Source: Acinetobacter wuhouensis
GTDB taxonomy: Bacteria; Pseudomonadota; Gammaproteobacteria; Pseudomonadales; Moraxellaceae
Length of the DNA stretch: 64,000 nucleotides
Direction of reading: 5' to 3'
Assembly: GCF_001696605.3 (NCBI RefSeq)
Contig: NZ_CP031716.1
Span: 3,782,001-3,846,000, forward strand
Positions 51,225 through 59,922 of this stretch are shown here, piece by piece. The notes under the pieces are model-generated. The model had not been told where the DNA came from and made no database searches. It saw only the letters and a list, made by a program, of their open reading frames with translations. A program made the position numbers and the translations under genes. The number at the start of each line of letters is the position of its first letter. Position 1 is the first letter of the stretch.

Positions 51225-51350
51225 ACCCAATTTGTTGAACAAGGGGAGTAGCCTCCCATCAGACTATCGTCATTACGCATTTTTTCTGATTAAGATAAAA
51301 ATGCCGGTATCTGAGCATTATCCGCATAAGATAATGTAGGCAAGACCTTG
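51225..51350 (+). promoter_or_regulatory. yybP-ykoY manganese riboswitch (aptamer)
   Basis: The leader of the TerC/Alx gene holds the family's hallmarks: AAGGGGAGTAGCCTCCC (51240-51256 region), ATGCCGGTATCTG (51301-51313) and GTAGGCAAGACC (51336-51347), in the correct order, with paired arms between them. This RNA class binds Mn2+ and commonly controls TerC/Alx membrane proteins, which is exactly what follows. Confidence 0.85.
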
Positions 51351-51402
51351 ATCATGTTGATACAGATGTTTAATCATCTGGCAACTGATCAAGGTTTTTT
51401 TA
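51345..51402 (+). terminator. Riboswitch expression platform: intrinsic terminator
   Basis: ACCTTGATCA (51345-51354) pairs with TGATCAAGGT (51386-51395), followed by seven T residues. Its 5' strand shares bases with the 3' edge of the aptamer (GGCAAGACC), so Mn2+ binding that holds the aptamer should prevent terminator formation and turn terC on at the transcription level. Confidence 0.8.
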
Positions 51403-51434
51403 TGCCTGATTGATTGCCAGACTTGGAGAATTTT

Positions 51435-52400
51435 ATGGAATCCATTGGCAATCCATGGCTATATCTGGCGTTCTTTGCCATCGTCAGTGTCATGTTACTG
51501 ATTGACTTTCTTGGTTTTAAACAAAAAGAAGGGCAAGAAGTCAAAGTCAAAACCGCAGCCTATTGGAGTATTGCATGGGTCACTATTGCAACACTTTTTG
51601 GTGGTGGCTTGTGGTTCTATCTACAACAAACAGCAGGCGTGACCATCGCAAATGCAAAAACCATGGAGTATTTTGCAGGTTATTTACTGGAAAAATCCCT
51701 CGCAATTGATAATGTATTCGTGTGGATGATGATCTTCGCGGCATTTAGTATTTCGCCTGCATTACAACGTAAATTATTACTTTATGGTGTATTGGGTGCG
51801 ATCGTTTTAAGAACCATTTTTATCTTTATCGGTGCATGGTTCGTTCAAGAGTTCTCTTGGATTCTCTATCTCTTCGGTGCATTCCTCGTCTATACAGGTT
51901 TTAAATTCCTCAAAGGTCAGGAAGAAGAAGACACCAATATCGAAGATATGGCGATTTTAAAATGGTTACGTAAACACATGCGGATCACGCCACAGCTCGA
52001 AGGTGGCAAATTCTTTGTTCGTCAAAATGGTGTACTGTGGGCAACCCCATTATTCCTTGTATTGATCTTGGTTGAAGCATCAGATGTGATCTTTGCTGTT
52101 GATTCAATCCCTGCGATCTTTGCTGTTACCACTGACCCGTTCATTGTACTCACAGCAAACTTAATGGCAATCTTAGGTCTACGTGCGATGTTCTTCTTAC
52201 TGTCAGGTGCTGCATCGAAAATGCATTATCTACCCTATGGCTTGGGTCTGATTCTTGTGTTCATCGGCTTTAAGATGCTCATGCTCGATGTGTTCCACAT
52301 GCCAATTTGGATCTCGTTAAGTTTCATTGTGATTGTCTTGACGATTACTGCAATTCTGTCAATTCGTCATAGTAAAAAATACAACGAAACAACCTTATAA
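51435..52400 (+). CDS. alx: TerC/Alx-family manganese-homeostasis membrane protein
   Basis: 321 residues from ATG 51435 with TTGGAG 8 bp upstream; a TTG 21 bp earlier is in the same frame. Eight or nine membrane segments carry acidic residues typical of the family: LLEKSLAIDNVFVWMMIF and LVEASDVIFAVDSIPAIFAV. The family exports Mn2+ (Alx, MeeF-like). Control by the Mn2+ riboswitch in front supports that role. Confidence 0.88.
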   Translation: MESIGNPWLYLAFFAIVSVMLLIDFLGFKQKEGQEVKVKTAAYWSIAWVTIATLFGGGLWFYLQQTAGVTIANAKTMEYFAGYLLEKSLAIDNVFVWMMIFAAFSISPALQRKLLLYGVLGAIVLRTIFIFIGAWFVQEFSWILYLFGAFLVYTGFKFLKGQEEEDTNIEDMAILKWLRKHMRITPQLEGGKFFVRQNGVLWATPLFLVLILVEASDVIFAVDSIPAIFAVTTDPFIVLTANLMAILGLRAMFFLLSGAASKMHYLPYGLGLILVFIGFKMLMLDVFHMPIWISLSFIVIVLTITAILSIRHSKKYNETTL

Positions 52401-52415
52401 GTTGATTGAAAATAC

Positions 52416-52446
52416 AGAGCCTTCCGAATGGAGGGCTTTTTTATTC
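52416..52446 (+). terminator. terC terminator
   Basis: AGCCTTCC-GAAT-GGAGGGCT followed by TTTTTTA, about 17 bp after the stop codon. Confidence 0.82.
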
Positions 52447-52492
52447 CACGTAAAAACAGTAGATTAGTGATACAGCGAAATAAGAGAATAAA

Positions 52493-52888
52493 ATGAACGA
52501 TGCATGTTTAACCATTAACTTTCAAAGCAAAAATGTATCCATTGATGGACGAGCGATTACTTTAGAAAATTTGATCAATGGGTTATTTCATACTGAATTT
52601 AATCAAGAAAAACAGCTTTGGACTATTAAAAATACTTTCAAAATATATGGTCATACGGGCAATAATATCTATGTTGAACAACTGCCAACAGGGCTAAAAT
52701 TTTTTATTATGCTTTGGGCTGAAGAAGGGCATTTAGTCGATTCTAAAATCGTAAAAAAGCTTAAATCTAAACTCAAAGTTAAAATTGAGCATAATTCTAA
52801 AGTATCTATACTCGATACAGCATGGGCAAAAGCATCGCTAGACTATGATATTCGATATAATGGTATTACGCTTATCTTAGAAAACTAA
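52493..52888 (+). CDS. Hypothetical cytoplasmic protein
   Basis: 131 residues, no signal or membrane segment. The sequence appears to be a beta-rich fold (ACLTINFQSKNVSIDGRAIT, FKIYGHTGNNIYVEQLPTG). AT-rich with a good start after AATAAGAG. It overlaps the convergent nucleotidyltransferase gene by 4 bp. Family not recognised. Confidence 0.65.
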   Translation: MNDACLTINFQSKNVSIDGRAITLENLINGLFHTEFNQEKQLWTIKNTFKIYGHTGNNIYVEQLPTGLKFFIMLWAEEGHLVDSKIVKKLKSKLKVKIEHNSKVSILDTAWAKASLDYDIRYNGITLILEN

Positions 52889-53445
52889 TCTATGATTTCT
52901 AGTCTATTCCAACGCTCAAAAAACCGTTTAGATTGCACACGCTCTAAGAATACTTCGTGACTCACCAAACAATCATTCCAACGGACTTTAAGTTCAAACA
53001 AATCATTTAAACCAAATGGCGCAATGATCTCCAGATCATCATTTTTCAATAATCGTACTGCAATTGCAGTCGCAGTTTCTGGCCAAGTTGCAAGTGCTTC
53101 TGCTAATGATGAATATTGTGCAACAGAGCGACCATCATCAGTTGTATACCAAGTATGGACAAAGGCTTGATTGACCACATCCCATGTATTTTCAGGAAAC
53201 TTTTGACTGAGTAATTGTGTTAATCGTTGCTGTTCATCTTCAATAGCGTTTGTATCATAAAAAATCACATCAATCTCAGTCTGTTCAATGAGATAGTGCT
53301 GATCATGCAAAACTGACCACACCATATTGCGAATAACGCCAGCGCTTAAATAAGCAGAAGAATTTATTTCTCTGAGAAATTTTAAACGATGTAAAAATAC
53401 AGGATGTGCATAGATGATCTGCTTCAAATCTTGTGAATATTTCAT
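52885..53445 (-). CDS. Nucleotidyltransferase-family protein (DUF925)
   Basis: 186 residues. Features of the DUF925 nucleotidyltransferase-like group: SAYLSAGVIRNMVWSVLHDQ near the start, TEIDVIFYD (an aspartate pair position), WDVVNQAFVHTWY, ATAIAVRLLKNDDLEIIAPFGLNDLF and a C-terminal KRFFERWNRL. The substrate is unknown. Confidence 0.85.
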   Translation of the reverse strand: MKYSQDLKQIIYAHPVFLHRLKFLREINSSAYLSAGVIRNMVWSVLHDQHYLIEQTEIDVIFYDTNAIEDEQQRLTQLLSQKFPENTWDVVNQAFVHTWYTTDDGRSVAQYSSLAEALATWPETATAIAVRLLKNDDLEIIAPFGLNDLFELKVRWNDCLVSHEVFLERVQSKRFFERWNRLEIID

Positions 53446-53672
53446 GCCTTACCGCCTATCTCGAATGTCTATTTTGAAATAAAACTTTCCAGATGTTTTG
53501 AATATCATCCATAACATCAATTTTCAATCAAACATACTTTTTATCTTTTTTTATCCGCTCACAGACTGTACATTCACCCCTCATACTCATATTATACGGC
53601 GTATAAAATAATTTTCTTTTTTATCATTTATAAAGCAAATAGATAAAAATTCCGAATGATGTAAGGCAAATC

Positions 53673-54062
53673 ATGCGTTCAAAAAAAATCAGTCTGGTTG
53701 TCGTTCCGCTCTTAATCACTGCTTGTAGTAGTAATGACAAACCGCTTGTTCAAGATGTTTACAATAGTCAATATGATTGTTCATATGATTGGAATACAGA
53801 ACTATGTGAAGAAGAGCAAACCACGACATCTTCAAGTAGTTCACATGGCGGTGGATATTATTATGGTGGTTCAGGCACACGCTATGTCGGACCACAGTAT
53901 TATGATGGCAATCGAAAAGTGAACTATTTAGGTCGTAAAGTTGAGCCTTCGACCAATCTCAGTGTGGGACAACCCTTTGTTTCCCAAGTTAGTAAAAGTA
54001 GTAGTAAATCCTCACCTGTCCGTGGTGGCTTTGGTCGTAGTGGCTTCTCTTTTGGTGGATAA
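53673..54062 (+). CDS. Gly/Ser/Tyr-rich lipoprotein upstream of a YgiC-like enzyme (YgiB position)
   Basis: 129 residues with lipobox LITAC (Cys18). After a cysteine pair (DCSYDW, LCEEE), it is low complexity: SSSSSHGGGYYYGGSG and a C-terminal GGFGRSGFSFGG. It precedes a glutathionylspermidine-synthase-like gene by 61 bp, the arrangement of E. coli ygiB-ygiC. Envelope protein of unknown function. Confidence 0.7.
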   Translation: MRSKKISLVVVPLLITACSSNDKPLVQDVYNSQYDCSYDWNTELCEEEQTTTSSSSSHGGGYYYGGSGTRYVGPQYYDGNRKVNYLGRKVEPSTNLSVGQPFVSQVSKSSSKSSPVRGGFGRSGFSFGG

Positions 54063-54123
54063 TTTACACGTTTTACCCCCTCTATATTTAATGTTTAAGC
54101 TTTCACTATTCTCCTAATATCTT

Positions 54124-55284
54124 ATGAAAAGAAAACGCTTCCAAGCACGTCCCGACTGGCAACAACAACATGAGCAAATCGGTTTTGATTATTACAATCT
54201 CCCATCATTAGATGGCTCGATTTATTGGTCAGAAGGCGTGGCTTATGAGTTTACTTTAAAGCAAATAGAGCAACTTGAAGATGCCTCCAATGAACTGCAT
54301 CAAATGTGTATGCAAGTGGCTGGAGAAATGATTCAAAAGGGCAACTATCCTGACTATTTTCAGATTCCGCAGGCAGCAATTCCACTGATTGAACATTCAT
54401 GGCATCATCAAGCACCGATGCTCTATGGACGTTTTGACTTTGCCTACGATGGTCATCAGATCAAAATGTTGGAATACAATGCCGATACTCCGACAGGTTT
54501 ACTTGAAGCTTCTGTTGCACAATGGCATTGGATTGAACAAGTTGAAAATATTCCGCATCGTGATCAGTTCAACAGCATTCATGAAGATTTGATCAAGCGC
54601 TGGAAAACCATTTTTCCTCGTGGCTCACATATTCATTTTGCAGCTTGCCAAGAAGCAGGGCGTGAGGATTGGGGCAATCTCGAATATTTAATGGATACAG
54701 CGTTCCAAGCAGGGCATAAAGTTTCTGAACTCTCCATGGAAAATATCGGTTGGGATGGGCAAAATTTCCTTGATCTAAATGATCAAAATATCCAAAACCT
54801 ATTCAAACTTTACCCATGGGAATGGGTTTGGGAAGAAAACTTTTCACAATATTTAAAGCCTGAGACCAATTGGGTTGAGCCGTGCTGGAAAATGCTCTTG
54901 TCGAATAAGGCAATCTTAGTTGAACTGTGGAAGAAGTTTCCCAATCATCCTTTATTACTCGAATCGCATGCTTTTAAAAACGATATGCAGTTGCAAGGGA
55001 AATGGGCAAAAAAACCGATTTTAGCCCGTGAAGGCGCCAATATTCGTGTGGTTCAGGACAATGTCGATCAAGGTGCAGCTTCAGGCAGTTTCTATTTCGA
55101 TGATTATGATAAATATGGTTACATCGCGCAGAAATGGGTAGAGACACCATTGTTTGATGGCAAATTACCTACGCTTGGTTTATGGATGGTTGGACACACT
55201 TGTGCAGGCATGTCGATCCGTGAAGATGAGTTCGATATTATTGGCAATGATGCACATTTTGCGGCGCATTATTTTGTAGAATAG
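54124..55284 (+). CDS. Glutathionylspermidine synthase-like ATP-grasp protein (YgiC/YjfC family)
   Basis: 386 residues, full length for YgiC-type proteins. Typical pieces: YWSEGVAYEFTLKQIEQLEDA, YGRFDFAYDGHQIKMLEYN, ADTPTGLLEASVAQWHW, KPILAREGANIRVV and a C-terminal LGLWMVGHTCAGMSIRED. These enzymes resemble the C-terminal amide-ligase half of glutathionylspermidine synthase; the real substrate is unknown. Likely an operon with the preceding lipoprotein gene. Confidence 0.9.
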   Translation: MKRKRFQARPDWQQQHEQIGFDYYNLPSLDGSIYWSEGVAYEFTLKQIEQLEDASNELHQMCMQVAGEMIQKGNYPDYFQIPQAAIPLIEHSWHHQAPMLYGRFDFAYDGHQIKMLEYNADTPTGLLEASVAQWHWIEQVENIPHRDQFNSIHEDLIKRWKTIFPRGSHIHFAACQEAGREDWGNLEYLMDTAFQAGHKVSELSMENIGWDGQNFLDLNDQNIQNLFKLYPWEWVWEENFSQYLKPETNWVEPCWKMLLSNKAILVELWKKFPNHPLLLESHAFKNDMQLQGKWAKKPILAREGANIRVVQDNVDQGAASGSFYFDDYDKYGYIAQKWVETPLFDGKLPTLGLWMVGHTCAGMSIREDEFDIIGNDAHFAAHYFVE

Positions 55285-55373
55285 CACTCAAATTTAAGTA
55301 CACATTCTTTATCGTGAAATGAATCATTGGAATATGTTTTATATTATTTGAACTCTTTCAATGCCTCCTCTGA

Positions 55374-55502
55374 ATCAGTCTTAAAGGTTTACCAACAGCA
55401 AGTGGAGTGGCTATTCCATTACAAAATTTTATTGTCCCTTCGATTTTTATCTGTATAGGGCTATTTGTCATTTTCTTTAAAAATACTGATGATGAAATGT
55501 GA
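55374..55502 (+). pseudogene. Membrane-protein fragment, perhaps CadD-like C-terminus
   Basis: A 42-codon stretch directly after an in-frame TGA, with no start codon of its own, encoding a hydrophobic end: LPTASGVAIPLQNF then IVPSIFICIGLFVIFF and KNTDDEM. The IVPxxFIxIGLxVI pattern resembles the last segment of CadD-type cadmium transporters, but the match is short. Probably a gene remnant in the 445-bp gap; otherwise the gap (55285-55729) is AT-rich and empty. Confidence 0.35.
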
Positions 55503-55729
55503 AGCCGCATTTCCAAATTTAAAAATTCAGCATTGTTTCAAAACTGATGAAATAAAAAGCAACACTGTTAATCTTGTAATTAATTTAAATAATCCACTAG
55601 ATTATTGATAAGTAAATTTAATAAATCTAAGAGAATATTCATTCTCCAAAGCAATGAAAAATAACTTAACCCATCACATTCAATTCCAAAAGTGATCGTG
55701 GTTTTTAATGAATAAAAAGGAAAATTCTG

Positions 55730-56506
55730 ATGTCAGAACAAGCTATTGTTGAGATTTTCAAGAAGAATGTTTTAGGAAAGCGCGCTGATTCCAGTCAATA
55801 TAATACCAACCATGACGGTAAAGTCGGTCATTGGTTAGAAAAGCAAATGGGGATTAAACCCAATGCAAAAGCAGAAGCCGATCTAATGGGTTTTGAAATG
55901 AAAAACCAGACTTCAATCAAAACCACCTTTGGGGATTGGAGTCCAACTTATTTTATTTTCAATGACCCGCATATTATTCAATGGAATACTGGTGAAAATG
56001 CGCTTACCCGACGCAATAAGTACTTTTTACCTACTTTTGGAAAACCCAATGAGGATAAAGATAACCGTTTATCTTGGTCGGGCAGTGCTATTCCTAAAAT
56101 TAACCAAAGAAATCAATATGGTTGTATCCTAAAAGTAACAGCACACAATCATATTGAAATTCAATATAGCTATTCCTTTGACAATCGAACCCACAAATCA
56201 ACACTCGTCCCTGAAGAATTTAAGAAAGATGATCTGGTGATTGCCCGTTGGAGTGCAGACAAAATGCGTCAAAGGGTCAATCAAAAATTTAATCAGAATG
56301 GTTGGTTTAGATGTAAAACCGATGATTCAGGAAAATATGTAGCGATTGAGTTCGGTGAACCATTATCTTTTGAAAAATGGATCCGACTCGTCAAACAAGG
56401 CGTGATCTTTTTTGATTCTGGCATGTATGAATCAAATCGTCGCCCCTACAGTCACTGGCGAGCAAGTAATTCACTTTGGGATGCATTGGTCGTTCGATCT
56501 TACTAA
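55730..56506 (+). CDS. MvaI/BcnI-family (LlaMI-like) PD-(D/E)XK restriction endonuclease, solitary
   Basis: 258 residues. The N-terminal motif GKVGHWLEKQMGIKPN followed by D51-LMGF-E56-M-K58 (ADLMGFEMKNQ) is the catalytic site of the MvaI/BcnI type II family, related in fold to MutH. FGDWSPTYF and a late GMYESNRRPYSHWRAS are family-like. No methyltransferase is encoded nearby, so it may be an orphan nuclease, target modified DNA, or depend on a methylase elsewhere. It follows a stretch of degraded sequence, consistent with acquisition or decay at this spot. Confidence 0.8.
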   Translation: MSEQAIVEIFKKNVLGKRADSSQYNTNHDGKVGHWLEKQMGIKPNAKAEADLMGFEMKNQTSIKTTFGDWSPTYFIFNDPHIIQWNTGENALTRRNKYFLPTFGKPNEDKDNRLSWSGSAIPKINQRNQYGCILKVTAHNHIEIQYSYSFDNRTHKSTLVPEEFKKDDLVIARWSADKMRQRVNQKFNQNGWFRCKTDDSGKYVAIEFGEPLSFEKWIRLVKQGVIFFDSGMYESNRRPYSHWRASNSLWDALVVRSY

Positions 56507-56574
56507 TTTTTCTAACGTATAAAGCGCTTTAACCTTAAATTAAAGCGCTTTATTTTTAATATGTTATAAAAATA

Positions 56575-57048
56575 TTAGATCGTATGTTCAGCCACACGTT
56601 TCATGTATTTATTTAAACGGGTAAAGAAGAGTACTTGAAGAAAAATCGTAAATGCAGATACACACCACTCATACCATAGATCAAATGCCGTGTTTTCAAG
56701 TTGAAAATATTGGTAAATTCCCAATAAAACCAAACCAAAAGCAATCCCTGCTACCGTTGTTTGTAGAAGAATAGGGAAAGAAAGTGCTGTGATTCTATTC
56801 ATAAAATGCACACCATTGTCACCGCCATTCGCAACATAGCAACGCTGAATCCCAATGAACATGATCACTAATGTCAGGAGGCATTCTAAACCAATCACAC
56901 GGACATCATAATAAGGTGAATACATTCCGTAGTAATACACGGCGCTGACCACCAATGCTGCGATTAAATAATAGTTTTTATAATGGCGCTTTTCTAAAGT
57001 ATCTTCTGATAATTCATGCGCAAGGGCTTTAGTATTCCAAAAATACAT
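56575..57048 (-). CDS. Four-helix membrane protein, unknown
   Basis: 157 residues with membrane segments near 26-45, 52-69, 87-110 and 122-145. The cytoplasmic N-terminus is charged (ALAHELSEDTLEKRHYKNYY). No family recognised. Alone on the minus strand. Confidence 0.7.
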   Translation of the reverse strand: MYFWNTKALAHELSEDTLEKRHYKNYYLIAALVVSAVYYYGMYSPYYDVRVIGLECLLTLVIMFIGIQRCYVANGGDNGVHFMNRITALSFPILLQTTVAGIAFGLVLLGIYQYFQLENTAFDLWYEWCVSAFTIFLQVLFFTRLNKYMKRVAEHTI

Positions 57049-57295
57049 AAATATTATTGTCTCTTATTTCATCATTTGCCGACACTGTACCGATTCTTGA
57101 TGTAAAGATAAAGTCATCTACACAAATAATCATTGACTGATATTTTGAATCGAACATCCATTCAAAAATTTAAATTTAAGCGATTCAAAAATATCAATAT
57201 TCCATCTTCAATGTAAATAGAGCTAAAACCACGTACAGCGTCATCTTGATCTTTAGGGTACAATCAACTGAAAAAAGTCAAAACGCAGGTTAAAA

Positions 57296-58612
57296 ATGTC
57301 TTCTGTAATTGCAACGACAGCGATTCGTGGTCGTTTCCTTGATATTCAGAATACAGTTGCCCAAGCGCGTGAAATACACGACCAAGTGCGATATGTAGAA
57401 GATGGTCTACTCATTACTCAAAACGGCAAAATTAGTTGGTTTGGAGAATGGGAAGCAGGTCAACAGCACATTCCCGAAAATACGCAAATTGAACATTATC
57501 CTGAGCAACTGATTGTGCCAGGATTTATTGATACGCATATCCATTTCCCACAAACTGAAATGGTGGGCGCTTACGGCGAACAGCTTTTAGAATGGTTAAA
57601 TACCTATACTTTTCCTACTGAAATTCAATTTGCCGATAAAAACTATGCCGATCAAATCGCGCATTTTTTTGTTCAAGAACTCTTAAAAAATGGTACAACC
57701 ACAGCACTGGTTTTCTGTACCGTCCATCCACAATCTGTCAATGCATTATTTGAAGCAGCAGAACGCCACCAAATGCGTTTAATCGCAGGTAAAGTGATGA
57801 TGGATCGTCATGCACCTGAAGCACTGACAGACACAGCAGAAAGCGCTTATACCGACTCTAAAGCTTTGATTGAGAAATGGCATGGTAAAGGACGTAATCT
57901 CTACGCGATCACTCCACGCTTCGCACCAACGTCTACACCTGAGCAATTGGCAAAAGCAGGGCAGCTCAAAGCTGAATATCCCGATGTCTATGTGCATACC
58001 CATTTAAGTGAAAATAAAAATGAAATTGCTTGGGTCAAAGAATTATTTCCTGAACAAAAAGGCTATTTGGATGTTTATCATCACTATGGCTTAACAGGGG
58101 AGCGATCTGTTTTTGCCCATTGTGTGCATTTGGAAGAACATGAGTGGGATTGTATGCATGATACTGATTCTGCGATTGCATTTTGTCCTACCTCAAATTT
58201 ATTCCTTGGTAGTGGCTTATTTCCATTGAAAAAAACATGGGAAAAACAAGTCAAAGTCGGTTTAGGTACTGACATTGGCGCAGGGACTTCATTTAGCCAG
58301 TTACAAACCATCAATGAAGCCTATAAAGTTCAACAGCTACAAGCTGATAAACTGTCAGCGATGGAATCGCTTTATCATGCAACACTCGGTGGTGCAAAAG
58401 CACTGCATTTGGATGATAAGCTTGGTAATTTTAATATCGGGAAAGAAGCCGATTTTGTCGTGCTGAATCTGAAAGCCACAGCATTACAAACCTTACGCCA
58501 ACAACGTGCCAAGAATATTGAAGATGCATTATTTGCCTTATTTACCATGGGCGATGATCGCAATATTCAAGCCACGTATATTTATGGTCAAAAAGCTTAT
58601 GAGCAAGTCTAA
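57296..58612 (+). CDS. guaD: Guanine deaminase GuaD
   Basis: 438 residues, the usual length. Converts guanine to xanthine in purine salvage. Amidohydrolase metal site: HIH at 81-83 in PGFIDTHIHFPQ, the THLSEN segment, FAHCVHL and the LGTDIGAGTSFS motif with the catalytic Asp. An MSSVIATTAIRGRFLDI start is family-like. Its terminator lies at 58800. Confidence 0.95.
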   Translation: MSSVIATTAIRGRFLDIQNTVAQAREIHDQVRYVEDGLLITQNGKISWFGEWEAGQQHIPENTQIEHYPEQLIVPGFIDTHIHFPQTEMVGAYGEQLLEWLNTYTFPTEIQFADKNYADQIAHFFVQELLKNGTTTALVFCTVHPQSVNALFEAAERHQMRLIAGKVMMDRHAPEALTDTAESAYTDSKALIEKWHGKGRNLYAITPRFAPTSTPEQLAKAGQLKAEYPDVYVHTHLSENKNEIAWVKELFPEQKGYLDVYHHYGLTGERSVFAHCVHLEEHEWDCMHDTDSAIAFCPTSNLFLGSGLFPLKKTWEKQVKVGLGTDIGAGTSFSQLQTINEAYKVQQLQADKLSAMESLYHATLGGAKALHLDDKLGNFNIGKEADFVVLNLKATALQTLRQQRAKNIEDALFALFTMGDDRNIQATYIYGQKAYEQV

Positions 58613-58709
58613 AGATGATCAACCGCCTAAAAGATCAAAGCAGAAATTGATTCTGATCGGCGTGGTTTTTGTGGCGTGTGCTTTACTCCTTAAGCGCGAC
58701 GCACACTAA
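58599..58709 (+). CDS. Tiny single-pass membrane protein overlapping guaD
   Basis: 36 residues: a basic start (MSKSKDDQPPKRSKQK), one membrane helix (LILIGVVFVACALLL) and KRDAH. The ATG lies inside the last codons of guaD (14-bp overlap), suggesting coupled translation. Positive-inside topology supports a real product, but SD evidence is weak and chance cannot be excluded. Confidence 0.5.
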   Translation: MSKSKDDQPPKRSKQKLILIGVVFVACALLLKRDAH

Positions 58710-58752
58710 AACTTGACTTTGAAAATGTGAAAATTACATATCCAATTGTCAA

Positions 58753-58831
58753 AAAAGATGCATCTTGAGCTGATATGTTTTAAAATTGATGCATCTTTTA
58801 GGTGTTGCTGGTCAACGCCTTTTTTATTTTA
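58753..58831 (+). terminator. Tandem hairpins ending the guaD unit
   Basis: First, AAAAGATGCATC pairs with GATGCATCTTTT (58753-58764 with 58788-58799). Second, AGGTGTTG-CTGGT-CAACGCCT (58800-58820), followed by TTTTTATTTT, is a standard intrinsic terminator. hpt begins 31 bp later, so its promoter must lie within or close to this segment. Confidence 0.75.
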
Positions 58832-58861
58832 GAATTTGCTGTTTAGTTTTAGGTATTTCCC

Positions 58862-59389
58862 ATGACTGTTGAAATGAAAGTAATGATTTCTGCTGAAGAA
58901 ATTCATGCAAAAGTTCAAGAACTTGGTAAAAAAATTGATGCGCATTATGCCAATAGCGACAAAGAACTGGTTTTAATCGGTTTATTGCGTGGTTCAGTTA
59001 TTTTTATGGCTGATTTATGTCGTGCAATCACTAAAACTCACGAACTCGACTTTATGACAGTTTCAAGCTATGGCGGTGGTACAACATCGAGCCGTGATGT
59101 CAAAATTCTCAAAGATTTAGATGGTGAAATTCGTGGTAAAGATGTCTTAATCGTAGAAGACATCATCGACTCAGGCAACACATTGAGCAAAGTATTAGAC
59201 ATCCTTAGTACACGCGAGCCTAACTCTATTGAGCTGTGTACTTTAGTCAGCAAACCTTCACGCCGTGAGATTGATTTAGAGGTTAAATTCTTAGGCTTTG
59301 AAGTTGAAGATAAATTTATCGTTGGTTATGGCTTAGACTATGATCAAAAATACCGCCATATTCCTTTTATTGGTGAAGTTGGTCTTTAA
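58862..59389 (+). CDS. hpt: Hypoxanthine phosphoribosyltransferase
   Basis: 175 residues. Salvages hypoxanthine and guanine with PRPP. The PRPP-binding motif [13 protein letters not shown] is at 95-107, [13 protein letters not shown] at 40-52, the flexible loop [13 protein letters not shown] near 68-80 and a C-terminal [15 protein letters not shown]. Next to guaD, forming a purine-salvage neighbourhood, but separated from it by a terminator. Confidence 0.95.
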   Translation: MTVEMKVMISAEEIHAKVQELGKKIDAHYANSDKELVLIGLLRGSVIFMADLCRAITKTHELDFMTVSSYGGGTTSSRDVKILKDLDGEIRGKDVLIVEDIIDSGNTLSKVLDILSTREPNSIELCTLVSKPSRREIDLEVKFLGFEVEDKFIVGYGLDYDQKYRHIPFIGEVGL

Positions 59390-59423
59390 GCTGAATTCAA
59401 AAAATTTATAGACCTAAATTTTC

Positions 59424-59447
59424 TAAGCGACTTCGGTCGCTTTTTTA
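59424..59447 (+). terminator. hpt terminator
   Basis: AAGCGAC-TTCG-GTCGCTT followed by TTTTA, 35 bp after the stop; a UUCG tetraloop. Confidence 0.88.
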
Positions 59448-59590
59448 ATATCTGGAATTTTAAAATGAACAAAAATGCAACAACTTTTAGCATATCTAGG
59501 CTATTTCAAAACTCTAAAATATTTGAATATAGAAAGAGTTAACTTGAATAACGCAATTACGCTTAGCAATAGAAAGAAAGGAGAAATCTT

Positions 59591-59842
59591 ATGATGTCAT
59601 TAATCGGTGCCATTATCATTGGTTTTTTTGCAGGTCTGATTGCTCGCGCAATCCATCCTGGTGATGACAAAGCTGGCTTTCTAGTGACAACTGCATTGGG
59701 GATCATTGGCTCTTTAGTTGCAACTTATGGGGGACAATTTCTGGGTCTATATAAAAATGGGGCATCGGCAGGATTTATCGCTTCTGTGGTCGGTGCGATC
59801 ATCGTGTTATTTATCTATAACTTTGTTTCAAAACGCACTTAA
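59591..59842 (+). CDS. GlsB/YeaQ/YmgE-family stress-response membrane protein
   Basis: 83 residues, three membrane segments, Gly-rich. Typical start IGAIIIGFFAGLIARAIHPGDDKAG followed by GIIGSLVATYGG and VGAIIVLFIYNFV (each well below full motif length in the family). Strong SD AAAGGAG. The family responds to envelope or acid stress; exact role unknown. Confidence 0.88.
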   Translation: MMSLIGAIIIGFFAGLIARAIHPGDDKAGFLVTTALGIIGSLVATYGGQFLGLYKNGASAGFIASVVGAIIVLFIYNFVSKRT

Positions 59843-59863
59843 TTCAAAACTTTTAAAGATCAG

Positions 59864-59893
59864 CAAAAAGCACCATAAACTGGTGCTTTTTTG
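59864..59893. terminator. Terminator after the GlsB-like gene
   Basis: AAAAGCACCA-TAAAC-TGGTGCTTTT followed by TTGTG; the A-run lets it act in both directions. Confidence 0.85.
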
Positions 59894-59922
59894 TGTTTTA
59901 AACAGTGTTAAAAACACTTAAA

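Noticed and set aside
58753-58800. A purine riboswitch before hpt, suggested by the ATGCATC repeat
   Set aside because: The conserved purine-aptamer core and loops are absent; it is a simple long-stem hairpin next to a terminator.
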